Positions 32,621 to 41,756 of a DNA stretch of 64,000 nucleotides are shown here, piece by piece; positions within the stretch are counted from its first letter, which is position 1; every line of letters begins with the position of its first letter. Location of the stretch: assembly GCA_964453055.1 (NCBI GenBank), contig CAYVOD010000001.1:35081-99080 (forward strand), read 5' to 3'. The notes below the pieces were generated by a model. It worked only from the letters and a program-made list of their open reading frames with translations. It was not told the origin of the DNA and did not search any database. The DNA is from UBA2256 sp964453055. GTDB taxonomy: Bacteria > Spirochaetota > Spirochaetia > Treponematales > Rectinemataceae. The position numbers and the translations under genes were made by a program.

Positions 32621-33958
32621 TTGAAATTTTTCATCGATCATCACGGCTGCGCAAAAAACCAGGTTGACGGCGAGGAGCTGGCCGCCCGGCTCGAAGCTGC
32701 CGGCCATAGCTACGTTCCTTCGGGAGACGAAGCCGAATGCATAATAGTAAATACCTGCGGCTTCATTGAATCTGCCAAGAAGGAATCCATCGACGCGGCG
32801 CTGGCCATAAAGCGGTTTTGGCCGGATAAGAAGGTTCTGGTCGCCGGATGCCTGGCCCAGCGCTACCCGGAAGCGCTCATGGCTGAGATGACCGAAGCCG
32901 ATGGAGTCTTAGGGAACGCCGACCTCTCACTCGCCCCCCAGGCGATGCAAAACCTGGAGGATGGGCTGAGAAGCAGCGTGGTCGTGGAGCAGCCACGGAA
33001 GATAGCCTCCCGCTATTATCCCCGACGGAGACTCTTCGATTATCCCGGCTCTGCTCATCTCAAAATCACGGAAGGATGCGACAACCGATGCTCCTACTGC
33101 GCTATTCCCCTAATACGAGGGAACCTGCGCTCCAGGAGCATCGAAGACGTGACTGCAGAACTAGAAGCCCTTGTCGCCCGGGGAATTTACGAGGTCAACC
33201 TCATAGGGCAGGATCTGGGCGCCTACGGCAGGGACGGCTCGGGAGACGTCGATCTCGTCCGACTCCTCGAACGCCTTGAAGGCGTAGATGGCGACTTCAG
33301 GCTTCGCGTGCTCTACATCCACCCCGACCATTTCCCCGAAGGCTTGCTGGACATCATGGCCTCCAGCCGTAAAATTTTCCCTTACTTCGATCTTCCTTTC
33401 CAGCATTCTTCGGAAAAAATACTTCGGTCCATGAACCGCCGCGGCTCGGGTCAGGTCTATCTCGAGCTTGTAGAGCACATACGGAAAACCCTCCCCGAGT
33501 CCATGATCCGATCCACCTTCCTCGTCGGCTTCCCTGGAGAATCCGAGGAAGATTTCGCCGCTCTGCTCCGATTCCAGCAGGAAGCTTCCCTGGACTGGCT
33601 GGGCGTCTTCAGCTACTCCAGGGAAGAGGGCACTCCAGCCTACTCCATGAAAGCGAGGGTGTCGAAGAAGCTGGCCGAAGCACGAAAGGCGGCTATCGAA
33701 GCCGCCCAAGGGCCCATCACCGATCGGCGCCTGCGGCGATTCATCGGCAAGAATATCGAAGTGCTTGGGGAGGAGGCGGTGGAAGGATCGGCGCTCAGCC
33801 TCGCGAGGGGCTGGATGCAGGCGCCTGACGTGGATGGCCTCACGCTGGTGAAGGCGATGCTCAAGCCGGGGTCCAGGGCATTGGTGCGGATAAGCGCCGT
33901 CAACGGCGTCGATTTTGAAGCGGATCTACTGGCCGCCGACGGGACAAAGAAATCGTGA
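32621..33958 (+). CDS. rimO: Ribosomal protein uS12 methylthiotransferase RimO
   Basis: RimO adds a methylthio group to an Asp of ribosomal protein S12. The 445-residue protein shows the auxiliary-cluster cysteines in 'HHGCAKNQVD', 'NTCGF' and 'AGCLAQRY', the radical SAM motif 'EGCDNRCSYCAIP', 'LPFQHSSEKILRSMNRRG' and 'RSTFLVGFPGESEEDF', and a C-terminal TRAM-like domain. 'IDHHGCAKN' and 'IPLIRGNLRSRS' fit RimO better than MiaB. Translation starts at TTG 32621 behind GAGGT, 6 nt away; upstream in-frame ATGs lie inside rodZ. The gene ends overlapping the next start by 4 bases. Confidence 0.93.
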   Translation: MKFFIDHHGCAKNQVDGEELAARLEAAGHSYVPSGDEAECIIVNTCGFIESAKKESIDAALAIKRFWPDKKVLVAGCLAQRYPEALMAEMTEADGVLGNADLSLAPQAMQNLEDGLRSSVVVEQPRKIASRYYPRRRLFDYPGSAHLKITEGCDNRCSYCAIPLIRGNLRSRSIEDVTAELEALVARGIYEVNLIGQDLGAYGRDGSGDVDLVRLLERLEGVDGDFRLRVLYIHPDHFPEGLLDIMASSRKIFPYFDLPFQHSSEKILRSMNRRGSGQVYLELVEHIRKTLPESMIRSTFLVGFPGESEEDFAALLRFQQEASLDWLGVFSYSREEGTPAYSMKARVSKKLAEARKAAIEAAQGPITDRRLRRFIGKNIEVLGEEAVEGSALSLARGWMQAPDVDGLTLVKAMLKPGSRALVRISAVNGVDFEADLLAADGTKKS

Positions 33959-36270
33959 CCGAACTGGACAGACTTCCTCCCTACCTCGCCTGCCTCAATC
34001 CCGAACAGCTCAAGGCCGTGCTCCACGAAGGAAGCCCTTTGCTGATCCTGGCGGGGGCGGGAACGGGCAAGACCAGGGTGATAACCACTAAAATCGCATA
34101 CCTGGTCAAGGAACGGGGGATCAGTCCCGAATCCATACTGGCCGTAACATTTACCAACAAGGCGGCCAGGGAGATGAGGGAAAGAGCCGCCCTGCTCGAA
34201 GCTTCCTGCGAGCGGGCAGTGATCAGGACCTTCCATTCCTTCGGCTCATGGTTTTTGCGGCGTAACGCCCAGGCGCTGGGCCTTGATTCGAATTTCGTGA
34301 TCTACGACGACGAGGATTCGGCCTCTCTCGTCCAGGCGATCCTGCCCAACTTGGGAAAGCCCGAGTGCAGGCGCTACTCCTCCCTCATCGCCAGGGCCAA
34401 GGACTACGGCCTCGAGCCCGACTCGCCCAGCCTGGCCACCCTCATCAGGGACGACGATTTCAGGAGGGTCTACTCGCTTTACGAGGAAAGGCTGCGGGGA
34501 ACAGGCAATGTCGATTTCGGAGATCTCATACGCCTGCCCGCCAAGATACTGGAAAAAGACGAAACGATAGCGAAGCGGACGAGGCAGCGCTTCAGGGTAC
34601 TGCTGGTCGACGAATACCAGGATTCGAACGTAGCCCAGTTCCTCCTCCTCCAGCGGCTCTTCAGTCCAGCGACCTACCTCTGCGTCGTGGGCGACGACGA
34701 CCAATCCATTTACAGGTTCAGGGGAGCTGAAATCAGGAACATACTCGGTTTCGCTTCCATCTTCCCGGGAACCGAGACCATAAAGCTCGAGCGCAACTAC
34801 AGATCCTACCAGTCAATACTCGATATCGCCGGCGACGTCGTATCCCGCAACTCGGGAAGGCTCGGCAAGACTCTTCGGGCTACCAGGCCGGGGGGGGCCA
34901 AGCCTCAGCTGGCGCTTCTCGACGACCAGGATCAGGAGGTGAGCTTTTGTTCCAAGATCATCGGAGACCTGAGGGCGAAGGGCGCCAGTCTCTCCGACGT
35001 CGCTATCCTATACAGGACTAACGCCCAATCCCTGGCCTTCGAAAAAGAGTTCCCCCGCAGGGGGATACCCTATCGGCTCGTCGGCGCCCTGCGTTTTTAC
35101 GATCGCGAAGAAGTCAAGGATCTCCTGGCCTACCTCTCTCTCCTGCTCAATCCCAGGGACGAGATAGCCTTCAGGCGGGTGGTGAATAAACCCGCCCGGG
35201 GGCTGGGCGAAAACAGCGTCGAAAGCATCCTGGACAAGGCTTCATTGGAGGGAATTTCGCCAATCGAATCCTGTCGCGGGAGCAAGGAATCCCTGCGCGG
35301 CCGGGGAAAGGCCGGGATGGATCAGTTTCTCGGCCTTTTGGACAGGGCTACAGGCCTCCTCGGCACGTTGATGAGTCAGGATGAGCCCTACTCTATTTCG
35401 GACGGCGGAAAGAGAAGCGGCAAAGCACAAGGCGGCGACTCGGGAAGCGCATCCCTGGCCATATTGCTGGAGAGCATCGTCAAGGAAAGCGGCCTTGTCG
35501 CCTACCACAGGGATCAGGACGAAATCGCGGGCACACAGAAGCTGGCCAATATGGACGAACTTATCAACGCCTCATCCCTGTATCCCCTGGCAAGGGAGGG
35601 CTTGGCCGAGTTTCTCGAAACCATCGAGCTGGACCGCAGCTTCCAGGCCGGGGGCGAAAAGGAAACGTCCGACGCGGTCACGCTGATAACCATGCATAAT
35701 ACCAAGGGTCTGGAATTCCCCTGCGTCATCGTAACGGGGCTGGAGCAGGGGCTATTCCCCAGGGACGACGAGGAAGGAGAGGATCTGGAGGAGCAGCGTA
35801 GGCTCTTCTACGTTTCGCTCACCAGGGCCAAGGACAAGCTCTACCTGAGCGCCTGTCGCTGGCGGCGAATCAGGGGGAGGATCATAGAGACGAGCCCTTC
35901 GCGCTTTCTCACCGAAATGGACCCTAGCCTCTACGAGTTCTGGAAACTCGGAGCTTCGGCCTCGCGGCCTCAAGGCTTGTTTCCGAGACGGAGCATTCCC
36001 GGTTCTCAACCTGCCCAGGGATCGACCGGCGCCTCGGTCATTCCCAAGGCGGGCACTTATGGAGCCAAGCCCTCGGCCTCGCCCTCATCGGCGACTCCTG
36101 AATGGAAGCGGGGTTCCAGCGTTTATCACGACGAGTACGGCCGGGGTTCGGTGATCAAGGTGAGCATGACGGAAAGCTCGGGCCCGCTGGTGATCGTCCA
36201 ATTCGAGACGGGTAAGATCGCCCAGTTTTTCCCCAAATACACGAGAAAGCTGGAACGGGTCAAAGACTAG
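33955..36270 (+). CDS. ATP-dependent DNA helicase, UvrD/PcrA/Rep family
   Basis: An SF1 3'-5' helicase of repair and replication restart. The 771 residues contain the motifs in order: 'LNPEQLKAV' (Q motif), Walker A 'AGAGTGKTRV', 'VTFTNKAAREM', 'LLVDEYQDSN', 'VVGDDDQSIYRFRGAE', 'LERNYRS', 'VTLITMHNTKGLEFPCVIVTGLEQGLFP' in parts, and 'RRLFYVSLTRAKDKLYLS'. The C-terminus ends in a Tudor-like tail ('GSSVYHDEYGRGSVIKV') found in PcrA/UvrD. A Gly/Ser/Pro-rich linker precedes that tail. Translation starts at GTG 33955, overlapping the rimO stop. UvrD, PcrA and Rep cannot be told apart here. Confidence 0.93.
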   Translation: MTELDRLPPYLACLNPEQLKAVLHEGSPLLILAGAGTGKTRVITTKIAYLVKERGISPESILAVTFTNKAAREMRERAALLEASCERAVIRTFHSFGSWFLRRNAQALGLDSNFVIYDDEDSASLVQAILPNLGKPECRRYSSLIARAKDYGLEPDSPSLATLIRDDDFRRVYSLYEERLRGTGNVDFGDLIRLPAKILEKDETIAKRTRQRFRVLLVDEYQDSNVAQFLLLQRLFSPATYLCVVGDDDQSIYRFRGAEIRNILGFASIFPGTETIKLERNYRSYQSILDIAGDVVSRNSGRLGKTLRATRPGGAKPQLALLDDQDQEVSFCSKIIGDLRAKGASLSDVAILYRTNAQSLAFEKEFPRRGIPYRLVGALRFYDREEVKDLLAYLSLLLNPRDEIAFRRVVNKPARGLGENSVESILDKASLEGISPIESCRGSKESLRGRGKAGMDQFLGLLDRATGLLGTLMSQDEPYSISDGGKRSGKAQGGDSGSASLAILLESIVKESGLVAYHRDQDEIAGTQKLANMDELINASSLYPLAREGLAEFLETIELDRSFQAGGEKETSDAVTLITMHNTKGLEFPCVIVTGLEQGLFPRDDEEGEDLEEQRRLFYVSLTRAKDKLYLSACRWRRIRGRIIETSPSRFLTEMDPSLYEFWKLGASASRPQGLFPRRSIPGSQPAQGSTGASVIPKAGTYGAKPSASPSSATPEWKRGSSVYHDEYGRGSVIKVSMTESSGPLVIVQFETGKIAQFFPKYTRKLERVKD

Positions 36271-36294
36271 CCTGCGGCAGGCAAGATCGAGGGA

Positions 36295-37806
36295 TCAGGA
36301 TTCCGTGTCGAACACCGTCTTCCCGGGGGCGAAGCTGTCCATATCCACCGAGGCTCTCAGTTTTTCGATATCGCCCTGAATGCGCTTGAGTTCCTTGAAT
36401 TCGTAGCCGCCGTCAGTGGGCTCGGCCCCGGACCATGCGGCCAGGCGCAGGCTGATTTTCTCCCTCGCCTTGGGATCGGAGGGTCTGGCCTCCTCTATCT
36501 GGGCGCCAGGCTCAGAACCAACCGCGCCGTCGTTCGATAGAATGGCGCGGTACAGGATTCTCCGCAGATTTTCAATCTTGATTTTTTCATTATCCGCATT
36601 CTGCTTGAGCGAGCGCAGAACAGGTATGGCGAAGAAGAAAGCGGAAAAAACCAGGGGCACGACGCCGAGTCCCCATAAGAGTATGGGCACGGGATTCATC
36701 GAGCCAAGGCGCTGCAGGAGGTAGCCAGCGGCCGAATAGATTAGCGGAAGGCCTCCGCGTAGGGCCAGTCCTCTGGGCGTGGACAGGTAAAAAGCACTGC
36801 CGAGGCTGAGCGCGTTGTAGAGGAAATAGCCTCCGAATACTATGTTTACGGCGTTTATCAGCCTGAAAGTCCTATCCGCCTTGGGAGCGTTCGAGGAAAA
36901 CCTATGCAGCTTTTTTAGCTTTACGCTGGAGCCCATGAATTCCGGGGTGCTGCCCATGCGGCGGAGAAGGTTGGGAAAGCTGAAGTAGATGCTGCCCTCG
37001 GGGCTAACCTCGGGACTGCCCTCGAACTCGAGCAGGTACTTGTTGATCGCGATTTCGGCTTCGTCCGGCTCCATTCCCGTGATTGCCATGAATTCAGCCA
37101 TGCTCATGATGCCCTTGTGGGTTTGGAGAAAGGCGATGACCGTCTTTTTTTCCACTTCATTCCATTCCGCGTTGGGATCTCCGTCGCCGAACACATGGGA
37201 AAATACCGCCTTGTGCAGAGGACGGCGCTGGGCTCTAGGCTTGGCTTGGCCGAAGCGCTCCTGGGGTGGCTTGAAGAGTTCGGAATAGAACCAGATTCGG
37301 ATGAGGCTGTCGAAAAGCCTTGTGGTCAGCCAGAGACCTCCCAGGCCCCCTCCCCTGCTGCTGCTCCTCGAGTCGCTGCGGCCGCCGCCTCCGAACTGTA
37401 CGGCCACCGAGGCGAGCATAGCGAAAAGCGCGAGAGCGATAAAGAGAATGAAATAGCCGCCGAGCATCACCACTATCCAGGTCTTGAAGAGGAATTTGGA
37501 AGCTTCGGCGGCGGCCTTCCCAAAAACCCTAAGGGCCCGTTTAGCGCTCGGCCCGAAGCCTTTGTAGCGGCTTTTCATGCTTTTAGGGAAGGAATAGAGG
37601 AGCTCTCCCTTTTCGGTGACCTTGAGCCTGGCGCCGAACTCGTCGGCCAAAGCCGGGAGCTCGGCGTTTATCTGAGCGAGTGGAAGGCCCGTGAGCGCGG
37701 CGATGTCAGCGACTGTGGATTCGCCCTTGGTTTTTTTGAAGCCTGAGAGGAGAGCTTCCTGGACCTTCTGCTTGCTGTAATCCAATATTTTATCTTCTTT
37801 TCTCAC
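36295..37806 (-). CDS. Unknown membrane protein with two winged-helix-like units
   Basis: I cannot name this 503-residue protein. It contains an internal duplication: residues 30-74 and 234-278 share the pattern 'hhtGhxxxxhxxxhxxLhxxhxxxxxVxxxGxhhYSFP', which looks like a small helix-turn-helix plus wing. A membrane helix lies at about 108-136, followed by a Gly/Ser/Arg-rich stretch (139-157); further membrane segments lie near 318-340, 350-366 and 372-398, and a soluble C-terminus ends the protein. The repeated unit recalls motifs in some cyanobacterial and plastid proteins, an impression I cannot verify. GTG 37806 follows AGGT by 4 nt. It is convergent with uvrD. Confidence 0.72.
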   Translation of the reverse strand: MRKEDKILDYSKQKVQEALLSGFKKTKGESTVADIAALTGLPLAQINAELPALADEFGARLKVTEKGELLYSFPKSMKSRYKGFGPSAKRALRVFGKAAAEASKFLFKTWIVVMLGGYFILFIALALFAMLASVAVQFGGGGRSDSRSSSRGGGLGGLWLTTRLFDSLIRIWFYSELFKPPQERFGQAKPRAQRRPLHKAVFSHVFGDGDPNAEWNEVEKKTVIAFLQTHKGIMSMAEFMAITGMEPDEAEIAINKYLLEFEGSPEVSPEGSIYFSFPNLLRRMGSTPEFMGSSVKLKKLHRFSSNAPKADRTFRLINAVNIVFGGYFLYNALSLGSAFYLSTPRGLALRGGLPLIYSAAGYLLQRLGSMNPVPILLWGLGVVPLVFSAFFFAIPVLRSLKQNADNEKIKIENLRRILYRAILSNDGAVGSEPGAQIEEARPSDPKAREKISLRLAAWSGAEPTDGGYEFKELKRIQGDIEKLRASVDMDSFAPGKTVFDTES

Positions 37807-37856
37807 TCTTACCTCTGATTTTCGCTAAAAAGATAACGCCAAGCGCAAACCCTAAG

Positions 37857-39335
37857 TTACAAAAACCGGGAACGTCCGAGGGCCAGGGCCCTGCTGTAGA
37901 GCGCCGTGTACTCCCGCGCCGATTTTTCCCAGGAAAACACCCTCGTCATGGCTTTGGCGCGCATCATCTCGATATGGGCGCCGCGATTGTACCAAGCCCA
38001 GACCGCCCAACCGATGGTGTTGTAGAGCGCCCGGGGCGTAAGATCGTCGAACATGAAGCCCGTGCCGTCCCCAGTCTCTTGCACGTAATTCTGGACGCTG
38101 TCCGCCAAACCTCCGGTCCTGTGCACGATTGGGAGAGTTCCGTAGCGAAGGCTGTACATCTGGTTAAGGCCACAGGGTTCGTAGCGGCTGGGCATGAGAA
38201 AAAAATCGCTTCCGGCTTCCAGCAGGTGAGCGAGCTTGTCGTCGTAGCCGATCCTGGCTTTGAAGTTGGGGAAGCGCTCCGAAAGACGCTCCAGCTCCTC
38301 CTCGCACCAGGCTTCCCCCGAGCCGATGACGGCAAATTGCACTGCCATGCTTCGGCATACTTCGGGAACGGCGCCTCTTCCCCTTCCGAACATTTCCTCG
38401 ATTCCCTTCTGCTCGGTCAGCCGCGCTACCATGCCGACCAGGGGAATTTCCGGATCGGAGGGGAGACCGAACCTCTCTTGCAGCGCCTGCTTGCAGAGAG
38501 CCTTTCCGTCCATTTTATGCACCGAATACGGGGCTGGGATGTTCTGATCGGATTCGGGATTCCAAATTTTATAATCCACCCCGTTAAGGATGCCCACCAG
38601 ATCCCTGCTGCGAAAGCGAAGCAGCCCATCCAAGCCGAAGCCGTAGGTCGGGGTCTGGATTTCCCGGGCATAGGTCGGCGACACGGTGCTCAGGCAATCC
38701 GCGCAGCAGATTCCCGCCTTGAGGAGATTGACGGAATCGTGGAACTCGAAGCCGGCGCCGTGGAAAGAACTCCAATCCAGGCCGAAAAAGGGGAAATGTT
38801 CCTTCGGATAGACCCCCTGGTACCCGAGGTTATGGATGCTCAAGATGCTGGCGGTATTGGCAAAATCGCCCGCCCCCTCCAGTGTGGACAAATATACGGG
38901 AACGAGGGAGGAAGGCCAGTCGTGGGCATGCATGATATCGGGAATCCAGGACAGTTTTCTGCAAAGCTGGAAGGCCGCCCTCGAAAGCAGGGCGAAGCGC
39001 TGCGGGTTGTCAGGATACTCTTCCCTGCTGGATGAGCCGTATATCCCCGCCCGTCCATAGAATGCCTCATAGTCAAGGAAATACACAGGCACCTTGGAGC
39101 CGGGAAGCGTTGAGCTGAATACCTGGGTCCAGCGTTCAGAGTCTCCCATGGGCACGCCCATGGGGCCTTCCATAGCGAAGAGTCCGTCCCGGGGTATCGA
39201 ATAATACCGGGGAATAAGAAGCCTCACATCATGGCCAAGCTCGGACAGGGAAACGGCCAAGGCGCTGACAGCGTCACCCAGACCCCCTGACTTGGCGAAC
39301 GGGACAGCCTCGCTGCTGATCATCAAGATTTTCAC
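37857..39335 (-). CDS. glgA: Glycogen synthase (ADP-glucose type)
   Basis: GlgA extends alpha-1,4-glucan chains from a nucleotide sugar. The 492-residue protein opens 'VKILMISSEAVPFAKSGGLGDAVSAL' (in parts), where KSGGLGD binds the sugar nucleotide, and carries 'HAHDWPSSLVPVYL', 'LNGVDYKIWNPESD', 'VARLTEQKGIEEM' and 'FFLMPSRYEPCGLNQMYSLRYGTLPIVHRTGGLADSV' in parts, the GT5 signature. Family starts are MKIL, so I take GTG 39335. No Shine-Dalgarno is present; a perfect TATAAT ends 6 nt before the GTG. An open frame to 39455 crosses this promoter. No other glycogen gene is in the window. Confidence 0.93.
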   Translation of the reverse strand: MKILMISSEAVPFAKSGGLGDAVSALAVSLSELGHDVRLLIPRYYSIPRDGLFAMEGPMGVPMGDSERWTQVFSSTLPGSKVPVYFLDYEAFYGRAGIYGSSSREEYPDNPQRFALLSRAAFQLCRKLSWIPDIMHAHDWPSSLVPVYLSTLEGAGDFANTASILSIHNLGYQGVYPKEHFPFFGLDWSSFHGAGFEFHDSVNLLKAGICCADCLSTVSPTYAREIQTPTYGFGLDGLLRFRSRDLVGILNGVDYKIWNPESDQNIPAPYSVHKMDGKALCKQALQERFGLPSDPEIPLVGMVARLTEQKGIEEMFGRGRGAVPEVCRSMAVQFAVIGSGEAWCEEELERLSERFPNFKARIGYDDKLAHLLEAGSDFFLMPSRYEPCGLNQMYSLRYGTLPIVHRTGGLADSVQNYVQETGDGTGFMFDDLTPRALYNTIGWAVWAWYNRGAHIEMMRAKAMTRVFSWEKSAREYTALYSRALALGRSRFL

Positions 39336-39341
39336 GGCTTG

Positions 39342-39370
39342 ATTATACCTGTCGCGGCGCTTGGCCGCAA
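39342..39370 (-). promoter_or_regulatory. glgA promoter at the start codon
   Basis: Minus strand TTGCGG (39370-39365), 17-bp spacer, TATAAT (39347-39342), then 6 nt to the GTG. The -35 is identical to that of gcvT. Confidence 0.6.
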
Positions 39371-39453
39371 TGAGGATAAAAGCGCGGGAAGATCCCCAAC
39401 CATTGAAGCACGAACGGCATCCATGGGCGAGGAGGGATGGGAGGACGTATATC

Positions 39454-41685
39454 ATGAACTATAAGCGGTTTTTATTTTTTCCCTGCCTGTTTTTTATTGC
39501 CCTTCTACTGGCTTGCCCGGGACTGCAAAGGGAAAGAATGGGAAGGATAGATGCCATTATCGATTTTGATACCGGGCTCAAGCAATCCAAGGCAATAGAC
39601 CCTACGACCTTGAGCGCCGTTTCCCCCATTCTCCCCGGCGGCGGCTGGACGCCTCTTTATTACAGGCTATCGGGCTTAGGCCCTGGAGGGGCTACGTTCA
39701 GCGAGGAATCGGCTGACGGGAATTTCTCGATTGAGTGCGCTCCCGGGGAATGGATTCTGGAGGCTACCGCCATCTCCCAGGACAATATGGAAATCGCCCG
39801 GGGCAGCCGCGCCTGCCTTCTGCAGCCCGGAAAAACGATCAAAGCGAATATAGTGCTCTATCCCCTGGACGGAAGCGGAGAGCTTTCGGTTTACGTGATC
39901 GAAAACCTGGAAATGCCCGCCGGGGCCAGGCTCGTGGGACAATTGCGTTTTAAAGGCCTGCCCGGTCAGCCGACGCCGCTCGAGCCATTGGCGATCCCTA
40001 TCGATCAGCCGGCGTCGGACAATGAGCTACTCTTTCCGGAACTGGCGGCCGGTTACTACCTGCTCTGCCTCGAGCTCAGGACAGAGGATGGATTCGTCTC
40101 GGGAGGTTGCGCCGTCGCCGCGCTGGTTTTGGCGGGGTACAGCAGTTGCGGCGCGTGTTCGATAACCATGGGATTCCCCGTGGCGGGAATAGGGATGGAA
40201 CTATACCCGAAAGAGCCTTTGACCCAGGCCTTATTGTCGGTGGAACATAGCGCTCCGGAAGGAACGCTCGTGCTGCCCATTGCCGTATCCAGGGCAAAGA
40301 CGGAGCCTGGGGATGCTATCGCGAGAACCTGGTATCGAAACGGCGGCGAAGCGGGGCCTGCGGTCCCGATTCTTCAAGGTCCGTCCTTCCTGCCGCCCGA
40401 TTGTTTTCTCTTTCCGCCTTCCGGCGCAGGCCAGGAGACAAACCTTAGCCGGATAGATTTCACCGAGGAAACGGGATCAAGCCACCGTTTCGGCACCGCC
40501 TCCCTGCTCCTGGAATCCTGCGCCGCCACCGCCGGCCTACCATGGAAAGCCACAGCGGTTTATGACTATCGCGCGGCCACCGGATCTTCGCTCTGTCCCC
40601 AAAGCCCTGATAATCAAGGCAGTGGCGCGCCGTTCCGAGCCAGCTGCGCCGCTGCCTCGGAAAGCGGCTTGATAGTCGTATCGGACTTCGACGCAGAAAA
40701 GTATCTACATGCCTTCGTGGCGCCCTACGGTGCGGCCTTGGATACTTCGGTCTCGCCTGGGCTACAGGCCGTGCCACCCTCGGCATCCTGGCTCAGGCTC
40801 TGGCGGAGCCGGATCAGAGCCGGCGATTTAAAATCAGCCGATATTCTGGCAATATCTCGCGATGGAAGGTTTATAGCCGCTGCGGCAGATAGCAGCGCTC
40901 AATGGATCTGGCTTTGTAGCGTCGATGAATACGGCAAGATTGTCTCGACTTCCTACCTCACCGGCGCGGAAAGCAGTGGGCTGGAATCCTTCAAGTGCGT
41001 GAAGGCGCTTTGCTTTTCACCGTCGGGGGACAGGCTCTACGCGGCCTGCTCGTCGTCGAACAAGGTGTACACATTCGATACCGGTGCCGGTAGCCTCGAG
41101 TATCTATATTCAAAAGAGCTTAAAACCGGCGATGACGCTTCGCTTCCGCCGGCGGACATGGTCATCACAGCTTCCGGCCTTATCGCCGTGAGCGCGCCGA
41201 GCGATTCGAAAATCTTCATCATGCAAGATCAGGCAGGTCTCGAGATCTTAGAGTGCTTGGAAAGCGGAGAGGAAAACACGGACTTGTACAAGCCCGAAGC
41301 TCTAGTTGCTTCGAGCCAGGGAGACGCTTTCTATGCTCTCTGCAACCGAGAGAGCGTAGTCAGGTTTTCTATGTCGGGTGCCGTATCTACCTATGTCCAA
41401 GACAGCCTGATCGACCTTTCCGCGGATAGCGCCGGCGCTACGCGGATCGCGGCGGGGAGTGCGGGGTCCGGATCCTCCGATACGATTCTTGTCGGCGGAG
41501 GGGATTGCCTGGAATTTTTAGAAATTGCATCTGACGGGAGCGGAATTGAATCGCAGCTTGTATATCCCGTGGATTCGGATGCGCTCGGATTCGGTAGCCT
41601 GACTTCGATCTCTTATTGCCGGGGCGCATTTTTGATAGCCGGCGGCGATTCTTGTACCGTTACGGTATTCGGAAACGACATGTAA
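39454..41685 (+). CDS. Lipoprotein with beta-propeller-like C-terminal half
   Basis: The 743-residue protein starts with a signal sequence and lipobox (LLAC, Cys21). Residues from about 35 to 330 form a Gly/Pro-rich beta region of unknown type. The second half repeats a 40-50-residue pattern with 'LAISRDGRFIAAAADSS', 'LCFSPSGDRLYAACSSSNKVYTFDTGAGS' (in parts) and 'LVASSQGDAFYALCNRESVVRFSMSG', which looks like blades of a YVTN/WD-type propeller. It is probably anchored in the envelope and involved in binding; no enzyme motif is visible. The ATG at 39454 has GGAGG 9 nt upstream. It is divergent from glgA and has no obvious partner. Confidence 0.82.
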   Translation: MNYKRFLFFPCLFFIALLLACPGLQRERMGRIDAIIDFDTGLKQSKAIDPTTLSAVSPILPGGGWTPLYYRLSGLGPGGATFSEESADGNFSIECAPGEWILEATAISQDNMEIARGSRACLLQPGKTIKANIVLYPLDGSGELSVYVIENLEMPAGARLVGQLRFKGLPGQPTPLEPLAIPIDQPASDNELLFPELAAGYYLLCLELRTEDGFVSGGCAVAALVLAGYSSCGACSITMGFPVAGIGMELYPKEPLTQALLSVEHSAPEGTLVLPIAVSRAKTEPGDAIARTWYRNGGEAGPAVPILQGPSFLPPDCFLFPPSGAGQETNLSRIDFTEETGSSHRFGTASLLLESCAATAGLPWKATAVYDYRAATGSSLCPQSPDNQGSGAPFRASCAAASESGLIVVSDFDAEKYLHAFVAPYGAALDTSVSPGLQAVPPSASWLRLWRSRIRAGDLKSADILAISRDGRFIAAAADSSAQWIWLCSVDEYGKIVSTSYLTGAESSGLESFKCVKALCFSPSGDRLYAACSSSNKVYTFDTGAGSLEYLYSKELKTGDDASLPPADMVITASGLIAVSAPSDSKIFIMQDQAGLEILECLESGEENTDLYKPEALVASSQGDAFYALCNRESVVRFSMSGAVSTYVQDSLIDLSADSAGATRIAAGSAGSGSSDTILVGGGDCLEFLEIASDGSGIESQLVYPVDSDALGFGSLTSISYCRGAFLIAGGDSCTVTVFGNDM

Positions 41686-41756
41686 CCCATGGCTTGTCCA
41701 GAGCTTACTTGCCATAGAGGCCATAAGCCAGTATTCTGCGGGAACCAGGAGGAGCC

